Source of the DNA: a virus
Reading direction: 5' to 3' (one strand)
DNA length: 40,486 nucleotides
IMG/VR virus record: IMGVR_UViG_3300005578_000208
Coordinates: 1-40,486 of that record
Part shown: piece after piece, positions 14,597-22,012 of the stretch
Numbering within the stretch: the first letter of the stretch is position 1
How the letters are laid out: every line of letters begins with the position of its first letter
Made by a program: the position numbers and the translations under genes
Notes under the pieces: generated by a model
Databases searched by the model: none
What the model saw: the letters and a program-made list of their open reading frames with translations, nothing else
Told to the model about the DNA's origin: nothing

Positions 14597-15933
14597 GCCT
14601 TGCAGCCGAAGCGCGGGCCATGGGCATCCGTGTGCCGCCGCACTCCGTTGACGCTGAGCAGGCCGTACTCGGTGGCCTGATGCTGGTCCCCGACAAGATC
14701 GAATCGCTTGCCGACCGGCTGGCGGTGCAGGACTTCTACCGCAAGGACCATCAGCTCATCTACCGGGCGATGCTTGAGCTGTCGGCCCGTGGTCAGCCGT
14801 GTGACGCAGTGACGATGGCGGATTGGTTCGATGCCAACGATCTTGGAAAGATGCTGGATGGAAACGGCGGCTACCTGATCCACCTTGCCAATTCCACGCC
14901 CAGTGCTGCCAACATCCTGGCCTATGCCGAAATCATCCGAGGCAAGTCCGTCCGCCGACAGGTGATCGACCGAGCCACCAAGCTTGCGGAAGACGCCTAC
15001 GGTTCGGACGAGGACAGCGTGCAGCTCGTAGACCGCGGTGTGGTCGAGCTGATGGAATTACAGAAGACCGAGACCCGCTCCGAGTTCACGCTGAAGCAGG
15101 CCATGGCTGCGGCCTACCAGGAGGCTCAGCGAGCCCGTGAGCTTGGCGATGACATCCCCGGCATCCCTACTGGCCTGAAGCGCCTGGATCGCGTTCTGGG
15201 CGGCTGGCACGACTCGGACCTGGTTGTGGTCGGGGCACGTCCTGCGATGGGCAAGACGGCCCTCCTGCTGAACTTTGCCATCGCCTGCAAAGTTCCCTGT
15301 GGAATTGTCTCCGCCGAACAGCCGATGGTGCAGGTGGGTGGGCGAATCATTGCTGCCAAGTCGAAGGTGGCGGCCGAGAAGATGCGTAACGGCCGCTTCC
15401 GTGATGAGGACTACGGGAAGCTCGCCCATGCCATCGAAGAACTGAACGATCGCGTCTGCCAGATCTACGATCGCAGCTCGCCGACCATTGCCGACATCTC
15501 GCGTATGGCCCGCAAGTGGAAGCAGCAGAATGGCATGCGCGTGCTGTTCGTGGACTACCTGCAACGCATCCGCTCTAGCCGTACTGGAAAGAACGCTCGC
15601 CGCGATGAGCATGTTGGCGAGGTGGCGCAAGGCCTGAAGGATCTTGCCCGCGAGCTGTGCATACCGGTGGTGTCACTCGCTCAGGTGAGCCGCGATGTCG
15701 ACAAGCGCGACGACAAGCAGCCTGGGATGGGCGATCTGTCGGATAGCTCGTCCATCGAGAAAGAGGCCGACCAGATCATAACGCTCTACCGGCCGGCTGT
15801 GCACGACGAGAGCGCCGAAGAAGCGCTAGCCATCCTCAGCATCGAGAAGAACCGCCATGGCCCCACCGGCATCGTCAAGGCCGCGTGGCTCGCCGACTGC
15901 ATGAGGTTCGAAAACTATGCCGACTACGAATGA
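14593..15933 (+). CDS. dnaB: Replicative DNA helicase, DnaB family
   Basis: A 446-residue hexameric helicase. The N-terminal domain starts at PPHSVDAEQAVLGGLML; Walker A is GARPAMGKTALLL (from residue 214), Walker B is MRVLFVDYLQRI, and an SLAQVSRDVDKR block with ADQIITLYRP closes the RecA fold. It unwinds the phage origin after loading by the upstream protein. The length is close to that of bacterial DnaB. No in-frame TAG occurs, as in all early genes. Confidence 0.95.
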   Translation: MSLAAEARAMGIRVPPHSVDAEQAVLGGLMLVPDKIESLADRLAVQDFYRKDHQLIYRAMLELSARGQPCDAVTMADWFDANDLGKMLDGNGGYLIHLANSTPSAANILAYAEIIRGKSVRRQVIDRATKLAEDAYGSDEDSVQLVDRGVVELMELQKTETRSEFTLKQAMAAAYQEAQRARELGDDIPGIPTGLKRLDRVLGGWHDSDLVVVGARPAMGKTALLLNFAIACKVPCGIVSAEQPMVQVGGRIIAAKSKVAAEKMRNGRFRDEDYGKLAHAIEELNDRVCQIYDRSSPTIADISRMARKWKQQNGMRVLFVDYLQRIRSSRTGKNARRDEHVGEVAQGLKDLARELCIPVVSLAQVSRDVDKRDDKQPGMGDLSDSSSIEKEADQIITLYRPAVHDESAEEALAILSIEKNRHGPTGIVKAAWLADCMRFENYADYE

Positions 15934-16180
15934 CGCCCTGTTACTTGTCAGGGCAGACCAGGTTGCGGCCGAGCAACGCGCACAGAAGATGCGGGAGTGG
16001 ATGCCCGTGGTGGCGCAGCTGGTGGACGAGGTAAGGCGAGCATTCCCAGGAACAAAAGTGAAGTACGCGAAAGAGGGAGATAGGGAAGTTGGCAGGCCCG
16101 TGCCGTTTGAAGGAACCGATGTAGAAAAGATTCTCCTACACGACCAACTAACCAAACAGAGGAAACGCAAACATGGCTAA
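15917..16180 (+). CDS. Unknown 87-residue protein
   Basis: Overlaps the dnaB end by 17 bp. The product is charged: VAAEQRAQKMREWMPVVAQLV and a basic end TKQRKRKHG. No catalytic motif is visible. Operon position suggests a replication or recombination accessory role. Confidence 0.6.
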   Translation: MPTTNDALLLVRADQVAAEQRAQKMREWMPVVAQLVDEVRRAFPGTKVKYAKEGDREVGRPVPFEGTDVEKILLHDQLTKQRKRKHG

Positions 16181-16418
16181 GACACTCAAGACCGGTGACG
16201 TAAAGCGCTATCCGAACTACGGCAATAAGGTGCTGGTTGCGGACAAGCACCGATGGGTAACGCTGTGTGAGCAGGCATCAAACAATATGTTCGGATTCAT
16301 CACCCGAGAACAGGCGCGCAAGGATGCATCAATCCTGGCACGTAATGGCTACATGGCCCGAATTGCCAAGATCATCAAGCGTGGCCCCAAGTTCCTTTTT
16401 GTCGAGGTCAGCAAGTAA
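16173..16418 (+). CDS. Unknown 81-residue basic protein
   Basis: Begins MAKTLKTGDVKRYPNYGN and contains VTLCEQASNNMFGFITREQARKDA. Lysine-rich and beta-rich, it may bind nucleic acid. It overlaps the previous gene by eight bases. Confidence 0.6.
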   Translation: MAKTLKTGDVKRYPNYGNKVLVADKHRWVTLCEQASNNMFGFITREQARKDASILARNGYMARIAKIIKRGPKFLFVEVSK

Positions 16419-16421
16419 GCC

Positions 16422-16841
16422 ATGAACTCAAAGTCATTCACCCTCACCAAGTCAGACGCGCGCCAGAACATGGTCGGCGCATGGGAGCTTGTGACCAAGA
16501 TGGTTGCGGCGGGGAAGCGGGTGAGGGTGACGGTGGGCGAGATGGCGTCCAGGCGCAGCACGGAGCAGAACGACATGTTCCACAGCATTTGCCACGAACT
16601 ATCTCAGCAGCGCCAGTGGGCTGGTCAAGCCATCGATACCGAGGGATGGAAAAGGTTGCTCGTGGATTGCTGGGCGCGAGCCACTGATCGCGGCCAAGGG
16701 AAAGTTGTTCCCAGCCTAGATGGTCATAGCGTGGTGAATCTTGGAATCCAGACCCGGCGTTTGCCAGTTGGCGAGATGTCGGAACTTATCGAATTCGCTC
16801 AGGCGTACTGCGCTGAGCATGAAGTGGAGTTGCACCAGTGA
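16422..16841 (+). CDS. ninB: NinB/Orf-like recombination protein
   Basis: A 139-residue protein matching the NinB (lambda Orf) family, a recombination mediator that helps load annealing proteins onto single-stranded DNA. Family blocks visible are RSTEQNDMFHSICHELSQQ, TEGWKRLLVDCWARAT and the PVGEMSELIEFAQAYCAEH end. The family length is about 140 residues. It follows the replication genes, as in lambdoid nin regions. Confidence 0.9.
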   Translation: MNSKSFTLTKSDARQNMVGAWELVTKMVAAGKRVRVTVGEMASRRSTEQNDMFHSICHELSQQRQWAGQAIDTEGWKRLLVDCWARATDRGQGKVVPSLDGHSVVNLGIQTRRLPVGEMSELIEFAQAYCAEHEVELHQ

Positions 16842-17122
16842 GCACCGCCGAAGAATGCCGCTGGTTTGCCGCTGTCGCCATGATGGAGACATGCGCCTTG
16901 TGTGGCTCTTATGGCGTGCAAGTCGCCCATCGCAACGAAGGCAAGGGCATGGGCAAGAAGACCGATCCATGGATGACAGCCCCACTGTGTCAGGAGTGCC
17001 ACCAATCCATCGATTCAGGACGCCATCTATCGCGCGACGAACGTCGTGCACTTATCGACAAGGCCATTTTGCGAGCCCATGACTGGCTTATCCGCAATGG
17101 GCTGCTCGTACTTAAGAAGTAA
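16838..17122 (+). CDS. HNH-like/Ref-like zinc nuclease-type protein
   Basis: A 94-residue protein with CALCGSYGVQVAHRNEGKGMG, then TAPLCQECHQSIDSG: two zinc knuckles plus an 'AHRN' histidine resembling the degenerate HNH of DUF968/Ref-like phage proteins located in nin regions. It overlaps ninB by four bases. It may be a recombination nuclease; catalytic activity is not certain. The gap 17123-17230 contains no convincing gene. Confidence 0.65.
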   Translation: MSTAEECRWFAAVAMMETCALCGSYGVQVAHRNEGKGMGKKTDPWMTAPLCQECHQSIDSGRHLSRDERRALIDKAILRAHDWLIRNGLLVLKK

Positions 17123-17230
17123 CCGTTACTGAATATTTCGGGCGCCACAGAACTTGCATCCGCCAATCCAACCACAACGCATTGAGTCTTCTGGCAAAGC
17201 CATGAAGATATCTCCGCCAGAGGTAATGCC

Positions 17231-17512
17231 ATGTTCCAGTTAAAACCTGTTCCTGTGGGCAACATCCACGATGACACGGCCGACCAGATCGCTCGGAAGA
17301 TTGACCGCCGCATGATGAATCGTGGTGGTGCACATACCTGGGCGGTTGGGTATGACCGCCGTGGCAGTGTGTTTCACATCGAGACGGAATCGGATAGCGC
17401 GGTCTTCCTGCATCGCCTGAAGATCATCGGCCACTACAAGCGCAAGGTGAATCGGGATTGGCTGGTGGAGGATCTGGAGGCCGTGATGGGCAAAGAGCGG
17501 ATGGTGGCGTGA
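17231..17512 (+). CDS. Unknown 93-residue protein
   Basis: Begins MFQLKPVPVGNIHDDTADQI after a GAGG site eight bases upstream. It contains AVGYDRRGSVFHIETESDSA and a basic C terminus. The stop overlaps the next ATG. No family is recognised. Confidence 0.6.
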   Translation: MFQLKPVPVGNIHDDTADQIARKIDRRMMNRGGAHTWAVGYDRRGSVFHIETESDSAVFLHRLKIIGHYKRKVNRDWLVEDLEAVMGKERMVA

Positions 17513-17907
17513 TGGGCAAGATGCAGCGCGATAAAGGGGCTAGGGCCGAGAACCAGCTCGCCTCCATGCTATCCGACGACCTTGGCCTGACGATCAAGCG
17601 CACCCTGGGTCAGGCCCGTGACGGTGGGGCAGACATCCTCCTTGGGCCGTTCGCGGTCCAGTGCAAGCATGCTGCCAAGGCCAGCATTAAGACCTGGTGG
17701 CAGCAAACCTGCGCCGACGCAGCAAAGTGCAAAAAAGCTCCGGTCCTCGCCTACAAGATCAACCGGCAAGGTTGGCGTATTCGGATGAGGATGCGTGAGG
17801 TTCTTGGAATTAACGAGGCATGGACCTTCGATCACCAGTACACGGAGGAACTGGACTATCAAGGGTTCGTGCTTCGTCTCCGGGAAATCGACTTGTTTGA
17901 GGGTTGA
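17512..17907 (+). CDS. PD-(D/E)XK nuclease, Holliday junction resolvase-like
   Basis: A 131-residue protein from the ATG at 17512 (ATGATG junction with the upstream stop). RDKGARAENQLASML has the N-terminal Glu, ARDGGADILLGPFAVQCKHA supplies Asp and the Gln-x-Lys catalytic strand, and WWQQTCADAAKCKKAPVLAYK follows. This order is that of Hjc-like PD-(D/E)XK enzymes. Position after NinB fits a nin-region resolvase that clears branched DNA before packaging. Confidence 0.7.
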   Translation: MGKMQRDKGARAENQLASMLSDDLGLTIKRTLGQARDGGADILLGPFAVQCKHAAKASIKTWWQQTCADAAKCKKAPVLAYKINRQGWRIRMRMREVLGINEAWTFDHQYTEELDYQGFVLRLREIDLFEG

Positions 17908-17910
17908 GCG

Positions 17911-18174
17911 ATGGATATCGATAAGCAGATTACCGATCTGTTTGAGAGCCTCCGCGCAGAGGGCGTGGAGATGTCCGTGCTTGGTACCATCGAGGCCCGC
18001 CTAATAAGCCTGCTTTACCGCGCACGACGACTTCGCCATGCCGATAGCATGCTTCCGCTTCTTGGTGCCGAGGTAACAGCAGAGCGCCTCGGGTGCTGCC
18101 GGGCTACCGTCTACAACCTTGCCAAGCGTGCAAGAAAGAAAGTCCAAGTTTTAGATCAACCTTTGACAGGTTAG
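17911..18174 (+). CDS. Helix-turn-helix protein, possible late regulator
   Basis: An 87-residue protein. The C-terminal part GAEVTAERLGCCRATVYNLAKRARKK (about residues 53-78) is a homeodomain/resolvase-like helix-turn-helix. The upstream half is helical. It ends TAG-CGA-TGA: if TAG were read as glutamine only two residues would be added, so the product is the same either way. A regulatory role in late transcription is possible. Confidence 0.6.
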   Translation: MDIDKQITDLFESLRAEGVEMSVLGTIEARLISLLYRARRLRHADSMLPLLGAEVTAERLGCCRATVYNLAKRARKKVQVLDQPLTG

Positions 18175-18184
18175 CGATGAAATG

Positions 18185-18209
18185 GCACCAACTGAAGCGA
18201 GGTTGGTGC
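18185..18209 (+). promoter_or_regulatory. Hairpin over the ribosome site of the next gene
   Basis: GCACCAAC (18185-18192) pairs with GTTGGTGC (18202-18209), loop nine bases. The ribosome-binding GAGG of the gene at 18211 lies in the loop and the 3' stem. This could lower translation of the next gene unless opened by upstream ribosomes. There is no U-run, so a terminator is unlikely. Confidence 0.5.
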
Positions 18210-18210
18210 A

Positions 18211-18447
18211 ATGTCTCAAACGAAGTTGGGTTCATTCACCGAGGCCTGGGCGAACATCGCCGTAGGCTTCGCTATCAACTGGTCAGCGAACATGGTGTTC
18301 TTGCCCATGTTCGGTTTCTCGTCCATCACGGCCGCAAAGGCCTTTGGCATCGGCCTGGTCTTTACGGCCATTTCGTTGGTGCGCCAGTACATCTTGCGTC
18401 GCTGGTTCAACGGCCTCCGATTTGGAAACACGGAGGCCGAGACGTGA
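18211..18447 (+). CDS. Small membrane protein, DUF7220-like
   Basis: A 78-residue protein with two hydrophobic segments: WANIAVGFAINWSANMVFLPMF and AAKAFGIGLVFTAISLVRQYIL, then a basic end RRWFNGLRF. Similar short two-helix proteins are frequent in phage replication regions. It is probably an inner-membrane protein; the role is unknown. Confidence 0.65.
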   Translation: MSQTKLGSFTEAWANIAVGFAINWSANMVFLPMFGFSSITAAKAFGIGLVFTAISLVRQYILRRWFNGLRFGNTEAET

Positions 18448-18935
18448 GTATTCCGACCGATGCCAAGAAGCGTAAGGGTGTGCCGATTGCCTCTGGCGTT
18501 CTGAATTACTTTCCCGATGCGATAGCGGCTATCGCCGAGCTATCCCGCATCGGGAATGACCAGCACAACCCAGGTCAGCCTTTGCACTGGAATCGCAATA
18601 AGTCTACCGATCACGACGACTGCCTTGTCCGCCATTTCATGGAGCGAGGAACCATTGATACGGATGGCGTGCGCCATTCCACAAAGGTCGCTTGGCGTGC
18701 ACTTGCATTGCTCCAGACGGAGCTAGAGAAGGCCAGTCTAACCAATATCCCAATTCGGAACATCGAGTGGCGGGACGGATGGATTCTCCTTCCTAATGGA
18801 TGCGTTGTCCGCTCAGGCAAAGGCAAGGCCGTCCACATTCCACAGATATCCACGCGGCATGGACAGAGCCATCCTATGAACGCCGAAACGCTTCGCGACG
18901 AATACGCCCGCGACGATAACTCAACCGGAGTCTGA
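18444..18935 (+). CDS. dATP/dGTP diphosphohydrolase-like protein (DUF5664)
   Basis: A 163-residue protein from GTG 18444. It matches the dATP/dGTP diphosphohydrolase N-domain: GVLNYFPDAIAAIAELSRIGNDQHNPGQPLHW, then DHDDCLVRHFMERG and VAWRALALLQTELEK. The His/Asp-rich blocks probably bind metal. In phages with modified purines related enzymes deplete dATP, but no PurZ or modified-base synthesis gene is seen here, so a general dNTP-pool role is more likely. The C-terminal 50 residues (WRDGWILLPNGCVV) are an extra domain. Confidence 0.7.
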   Translation: MSIPTDAKKRKGVPIASGVLNYFPDAIAAIAELSRIGNDQHNPGQPLHWNRNKSTDHDDCLVRHFMERGTIDTDGVRHSTKVAWRALALLQTELEKASLTNIPIRNIEWRDGWILLPNGCVVRSGKGKAVHIPQISTRHGQSHPMNAETLRDEYARDDNSTGV

Positions 18936-18938
18936 AAG

Positions 18939-19133
18939 ATGTCCGAGGCAGCACATGCAAATACTGGCCGCATTGGGTTTGTGGGTCTACTAACCCTCTT
19001 ATTCATCGGCGCAAAACTGTTTGGGGCAATCGCGTGGTCTTGGTGGTGGGTTCTGTCGCCGCTTTGGATCTCCGCGCTGATTGTCATATTGATTGTAGCC
19101 ATCGCCATTATGGCAACCATCACTCCGGGCTAA
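18939..19133 (+). CDS. Small two-helix membrane protein
   Basis: A 64-residue protein with hydrophobic helices FVGLLTLLFIGAKLFGAIAW and WISALIVILIVAIAIMATI separated by a Trp-rich turn. This is typical of small phage transmembrane proteins of unknown role. It follows the previous gene by three bases. Confidence 0.65.
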   Translation: MSEAAHANTGRIGFVGLLTLLFIGAKLFGAIAWSWWWVLSPLWISALIVILIVAIAIMATITPG

Positions 19134-19146
19134 GAGGATTACTTCA

Positions 19147-19353
19147 ATGTTCTTCCAGAACACCATCAATAAGATCATTGGTGACCTTGAGGCTAAGGTG
19201 TCCAAGCTTCTTTCGCATGCCGAGGACCTTAAGGCCAAGGCAGAGGACAAGCTCTCCCAGGCATCCCAACTTGTGACGGAAAGCAACAAGCATGCTGCGG
19301 AGGCAGACCGTGCCGCCCGCGTGGCAGAGAAGCTTAAGGCAATCTTGGACTGA
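19147..19353 (+). CDS. Small coiled-coil protein
   Basis: A 68-residue protein, almost entirely a charged amphipathic helix (LEAKVSKLLSHAEDLKAKAE, AADRAARVAEKLKAI region), predicted to form a coiled coil. There is no membrane segment. The role is unknown. Confidence 0.6.
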   Translation: MFFQNTINKIIGDLEAKVSKLLSHAEDLKAKAEDKLSQASQLVTESNKHAAEADRAARVAEKLKAILD

Positions 19354-19354
19354 T

Positions 19355-20203
19355 ATGGCAGCGCGTCGCCATTTCGTGATCCCCGACTGTCAGGTTCGTC
19401 CGGGCGTCCCAACCGATCATATCGATTGGATCGCCCAGGCCATCGTGGACTACAAGCCAGATGTCATCGTGAATATCGGTGACTGGTGGGACATGCCTAG
19501 CCTGTCGTCGCATGACGGTCCTGGTTCGCTCGCCAAGGAGGGGGCCAGGTACGAGGACGACGTAGATACAGGGAACGACGCCTATGCCCGTCTCGTGGCT
19601 CCTATGCGGTCAGAGCAGGCGAGGCTGATCCGTGGTCGTCGCGGCGCCTGGAATCCTCGCTGCATCTTCACGTTCGGCAACCATGAGAACCGAATCAACC
19701 GGGCGATCAACAACGACCCTCGTTTCGCCGGCACGATCGGTGAGCACCATCTGGACACTCAGGGATTCGAGCGGCATGCGTTCCTCCGGGTGGTCGAGGT
19801 GGACGGAGTGAATTACTCCCATTACTTCCAGATGGAGAAGTCAGACCGCCCCATTGGCGGATCGATGGACAACCGGTTGAACAAGATCGGTGCGACGTTC
19901 GTGTGCGGCCATGAGCAGGGCTATTTGGTCCATCGACGGCCACTGCCTATCGGCCGGACCATCCACGGCATCGTGGCTGGGTCAGCCTATTTGCACGATG
20001 AGGGATACCGCGGCCACCAGCGAAACAACGACTGGCGCGGGATTGTGGTGCTGAACGATGTGCGCAACAACGGCGACCTGGAGCCGATGCCGGTCACCTT
20101 GCAGGCGCTGTGCCGGAAGTACGAAGGCATGGAGCTGCACGACTTCCTGCGGAAGAAGTACCCGAATGCTGAGCAGCGATTCACTTTGGCTAGGCAGCTC
20201 TAA
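19355..20203 (+). CDS. Calcineurin-like metallophosphoesterase
   Basis: A 282-residue protein from ATG 19355. Metal-binding motifs in order: PDCQVRPG, NIGDWWDMPS, TFGNHENRINR, FVCGHEQG. These are the D-x-Q/H, GDxxD, GNHE and GHxx boxes of metallophosphoesterases. Phage members of this group may be DNA-end phosphatases or nucleases. It is in the early/middle operon. Confidence 0.8.
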   Translation: MAARRHFVIPDCQVRPGVPTDHIDWIAQAIVDYKPDVIVNIGDWWDMPSLSSHDGPGSLAKEGARYEDDVDTGNDAYARLVAPMRSEQARLIRGRRGAWNPRCIFTFGNHENRINRAINNDPRFAGTIGEHHLDTQGFERHAFLRVVEVDGVNYSHYFQMEKSDRPIGGSMDNRLNKIGATFVCGHEQGYLVHRRPLPIGRTIHGIVAGSAYLHDEGYRGHQRNNDWRGIVVLNDVRNNGDLEPMPVTLQALCRKYEGMELHDFLRKKYPNAEQRFTLARQL

Positions 20204-20577
20204 TGGACTTCAGAGTCTATCTCGGCGGATACCAACCGCATCCGGAGGTGCTCTATTTGAAGGCTGGCATGACTGGCAATTTGAAGAGCCGGATTAATAG
20301 CTATGGCGGTGTACTTCCAGGTGGAATGACCTTCATGTGGGCAGCAATTGTAAGTAGCCGTGGTGATGCGCTTAGGGGCGAAACTGAGCTTATGAGGTCG
20401 CTTGAGTCTCATGGTGGGTTTACGCCAGTGAGTGGCGAGTGGTTTAGCTGCGATCCGTTCTTGAAGAGCGTTGCAATAGATGAACTGTTCAAGATCGGGA
20501 CAAGGCGGATTGAGGTCAGGTGCACGCATGTTAAGCCATTCTCAAGCGGTAAGCGGGGCAGGCGAAATGAAGGTTGA
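20203..20577 (+). CDS. GIY-YIG/MUG113-like nuclease-family protein
   Basis: A 124-residue protein. VYLGGYQPHPEVLYLKAGMTGNLKSRI, then AIVSSRGDALRGETELMRSL and VSGEWFSCD follow the GIY-YIG-type T5orf172/MUG113 order (Y, K-x-G-x-T, E, GEWF). The first motif is degenerate, so activity is uncertain. It overlaps its upstream neighbour's stop by one base. Confidence 0.55.
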   Translation: MDFRVYLGGYQPHPEVLYLKAGMTGNLKSRINSYGGVLPGGMTFMWAAIVSSRGDALRGETELMRSLESHGGFTPVSGEWFSCDPFLKSVAIDELFKIGTRRIEVRCTHVKPFSSGKRGRRNEG

Positions 20578-21079
20578 GGCGCACAAGAAGGAGCTCCATA
20601 GCTTCGATGTTCGCGGGATGGACATCGAAACGGTCCTCATCGGTCCTGTAACTCAGCAGATCATTGATGCTGATCGTCTCGTGCGGACCGAGTTTAGGAA
20701 TGGCTTCCCAAACTGGATGATGTATCGCACCGCTCTTGCTGGAGACTCCATTTTTCTGCCACGTTTGCGGGAGTGGGCCATCGCATTCACCTGGGTCTAC
20801 TGCCTGGATGGTGCCGTCAAGCGCAAGACGCTAAGCGATGAGTTAATTGGATGCGTGTCACTGGATGTTCTTTCCCGCCTAGTGTTCAGTCGGTGGCTCG
20901 CGCCGCACAGTGACATAGCGGCGACGATTAGCGTTGACCGAAATACATACAAGAGGCTTCGCGACCGCATTTATGCCAGGCTGGCGGCGAGTCTCGATGA
21001 GTACTGGATTCGCTTAATCATTGCCTATCGCGAAGTGCGCAGACATGAACGGTCTGAACATGGACGATATCGGCGGTAA
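20567..21079 (+). CDS. Putative late antiterminator (Q-like)
   Basis: A 170-residue protein from ATG 20567, overlapping the previous gene. The C-terminal part DIAATISVDRNTYKRLRDRIYARLAASLDEYWIRLI has a helix-turn-helix-like pattern. No zinc knuckle is seen. It is the last gene before a 237-bp non-coding leader and the lysis cassette, which is exactly where lambdoid phages keep Q. The assignment is by position and general look; direct family proof is lacking. Confidence 0.5.
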   Translation: MKVEAHKKELHSFDVRGMDIETVLIGPVTQQIIDADRLVRTEFRNGFPNWMMYRTALAGDSIFLPRLREWAIAFTWVYCLDGAVKRKTLSDELIGCVSLDVLSRLVFSRWLAPHSDIAATISVDRNTYKRLRDRIYARLAASLDEYWIRLIIAYREVRRHERSEHGRYRR

Positions 21080-21099
21080 AATATAACTGTGGTCGAAAA

Positions 21100-21297
21100 G
21101 TGGTGACGAACCACCGGCCTCCGCCGCTGCGACCTAACGGCCGGCGGCACCTACAAGTTTTGGGTGGCAGCAGGCTAGATATCGGCCATGCGGGTCCGGC
21201 TGCATGGCGAGGTCGGGAGAGGTCCGAAAGGTTAAAACCCTCACAACCTTGGGAACCCGTGGCCTGTAAAGCCGACGCGTAGGCGTTCTGCCACCCA
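21100..21297 (+). ncRNA. Structured non-coding leader RNA upstream of the late operon
   Basis: The 237-bp gap 21080-21316 has no gene. Hairpins: GTGGT/ACCAC (21100-21104, 21110-21114) and CCGGCC/GGCCGG (21114-21119, 21139-21144). Then a closed domain begins: TGGGTGGCAG (21161-21170) pairs perfectly with CTGCCACCCA (21288-21297). It encloses CAGGC/GCCTG (21171-21175, 21262-21266), GCCATGC/GCATGGC (21185-21191, 21202-21208), AAGGTT/AACCTT (21228-21233, 21245-21250) and a small GCC/GGC hairpin (21271-21284). This nested multi-branch fold is too regular to be chance. It may be a late leader antitermination site or a free phage RNA. I recognise no known RNA family. TAAAAT/TATAAC near 21077-21087 may be a late promoter -10. 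Confidence 0.65.
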
Positions 21298-21316
21298 GAT
21301 TCATTCGGAGCCAGCC

Positions 21317-21592
21317 ATGACCGACGAAACCGAAGTTGATATTGTCGGCGAGATTGACCTTGAAGAAGACCACGGCGATGCCGATTGGGTCGTCTACAGC
21401 GGCGGTGGTACGGCCAACAGCGGTCAGTACATCTTTCCACTGGGCGTGGGTGAGTTCTGCAAGTCTCGCGGTTTCGAGGCGCTGCACATTCCAGACAAGC
21501 CTGGGGACATCTACGGCCTGAGCGCCGAAGAGGACCGCTGGGTCGTTATTGGCAAGGGCAAGAGTAAGACCAACCTAACCGCGGTGAAATGA
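21317..21592 (+). CDS. Unknown 91-residue acidic protein, first late gene
   Basis: Begins MTDETEVDIVGEIDLEEDHG after a GGAG site. It contains DADWVVYSGGGTANSGQYI and ends SKTNLTAVK. There is no TAG inside. It is the first gene after the structured leader, so it would be the first late protein made without need of the suppressor. The function is unknown. Confidence 0.65.
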   Translation: MTDETEVDIVGEIDLEEDHGDADWVVYSGGGTANSGQYIFPLGVGEFCKSRGFEALHIPDKPGDIYGLSAEEDRWVVIGKGKSKTNLTAVK

Positions 21593-21593
21593 C

Positions 21594-21803
21594 ATGGCAA
21601 AGCTGACTGGCAAGTAGAGGAAAGGTCTCCTTTCCAGTGATTTCGGCCTTCCCGGCCAGCGCAAGTATCCGATGCCGGATGCTAGTCACGCCGCCAACGC
21701 TAAGGCTCGCGCTAGCCAGCAGGAGGCTAAGGGCAATCTGTCGCCCGCAGCTAAAGCCAAGATCGATAGCAAGGCCAACAAGATCCTCGGCAAGAAGAAG
21801 TAA
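21594..21803 (+). CDS. Conserved small phage protein, first gene with in-frame TAG
   Basis: A 69-residue product if TAG at codon 8 (21615-21617) is read through. The rest, KGLLSSDFGLPGQRKYPMP and HAANAKARASQQEAKGNLS, belongs to a small basic protein conserved in many phages, which contains the same 'FGLPGKRKYP...SHARNAKARASQQ' blocks. The frame is open from ATG 21594 to TAA apart from this TAG. Glutamine at the TAG gives LTGK-Q-RKGL, fitting relatives. Without the suppressor only a heptapeptide is made. Confidence 0.8.
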
Positions 21804-21805
21804 CC

Positions 21806-22012
21806 ATGTCTCAGGGGAATGAAGTGCTTCGTGATGCTGCTATGGCGTCTCCGCTGGCAGCGTTCTTCGGGGCCAGTTGGATCGCCGACATTCCCTGGGG
21901 GCCAATCTCCTATCTGCTGGCAAGCATCTACACCTCGATGCTCATCGTCTAGCTTGGATACAAGGGCATCAAGTGGGTGAGGGCTAAGCGCCATGGCAAG
22001 CACCCGTCTTAA
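21806..22012 (+). CDS. Holin-like membrane protein with TAG after the membrane region
   Basis: A 68-residue protein. A hydrophobic stretch ASPLAAFFGASWIADIPWG and SYLLASIYTSMLIV (residues about 14-48) spans the membrane once or twice. TAG follows at codon 49 (21950-21952), then a cationic tail LGYKGIKWVRAKRHGKHPS to TAA. It lies directly before and overlaps the endolysin by 20 bp, as holins do. Termination at TAG gives a 48-residue form without the positive tail; readthrough gives the full form. Two forms with different lysis activity are therefore possible. Confidence 0.75.

Noticed and set aside
18177-18443. Upstream extension of the dNTP diphosphohydrolase-like gene in the same frame
   Set aside because: It runs through the membrane protein gene in another frame. 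The family begins near VSIPTDAKKRKG at GTG 18444.
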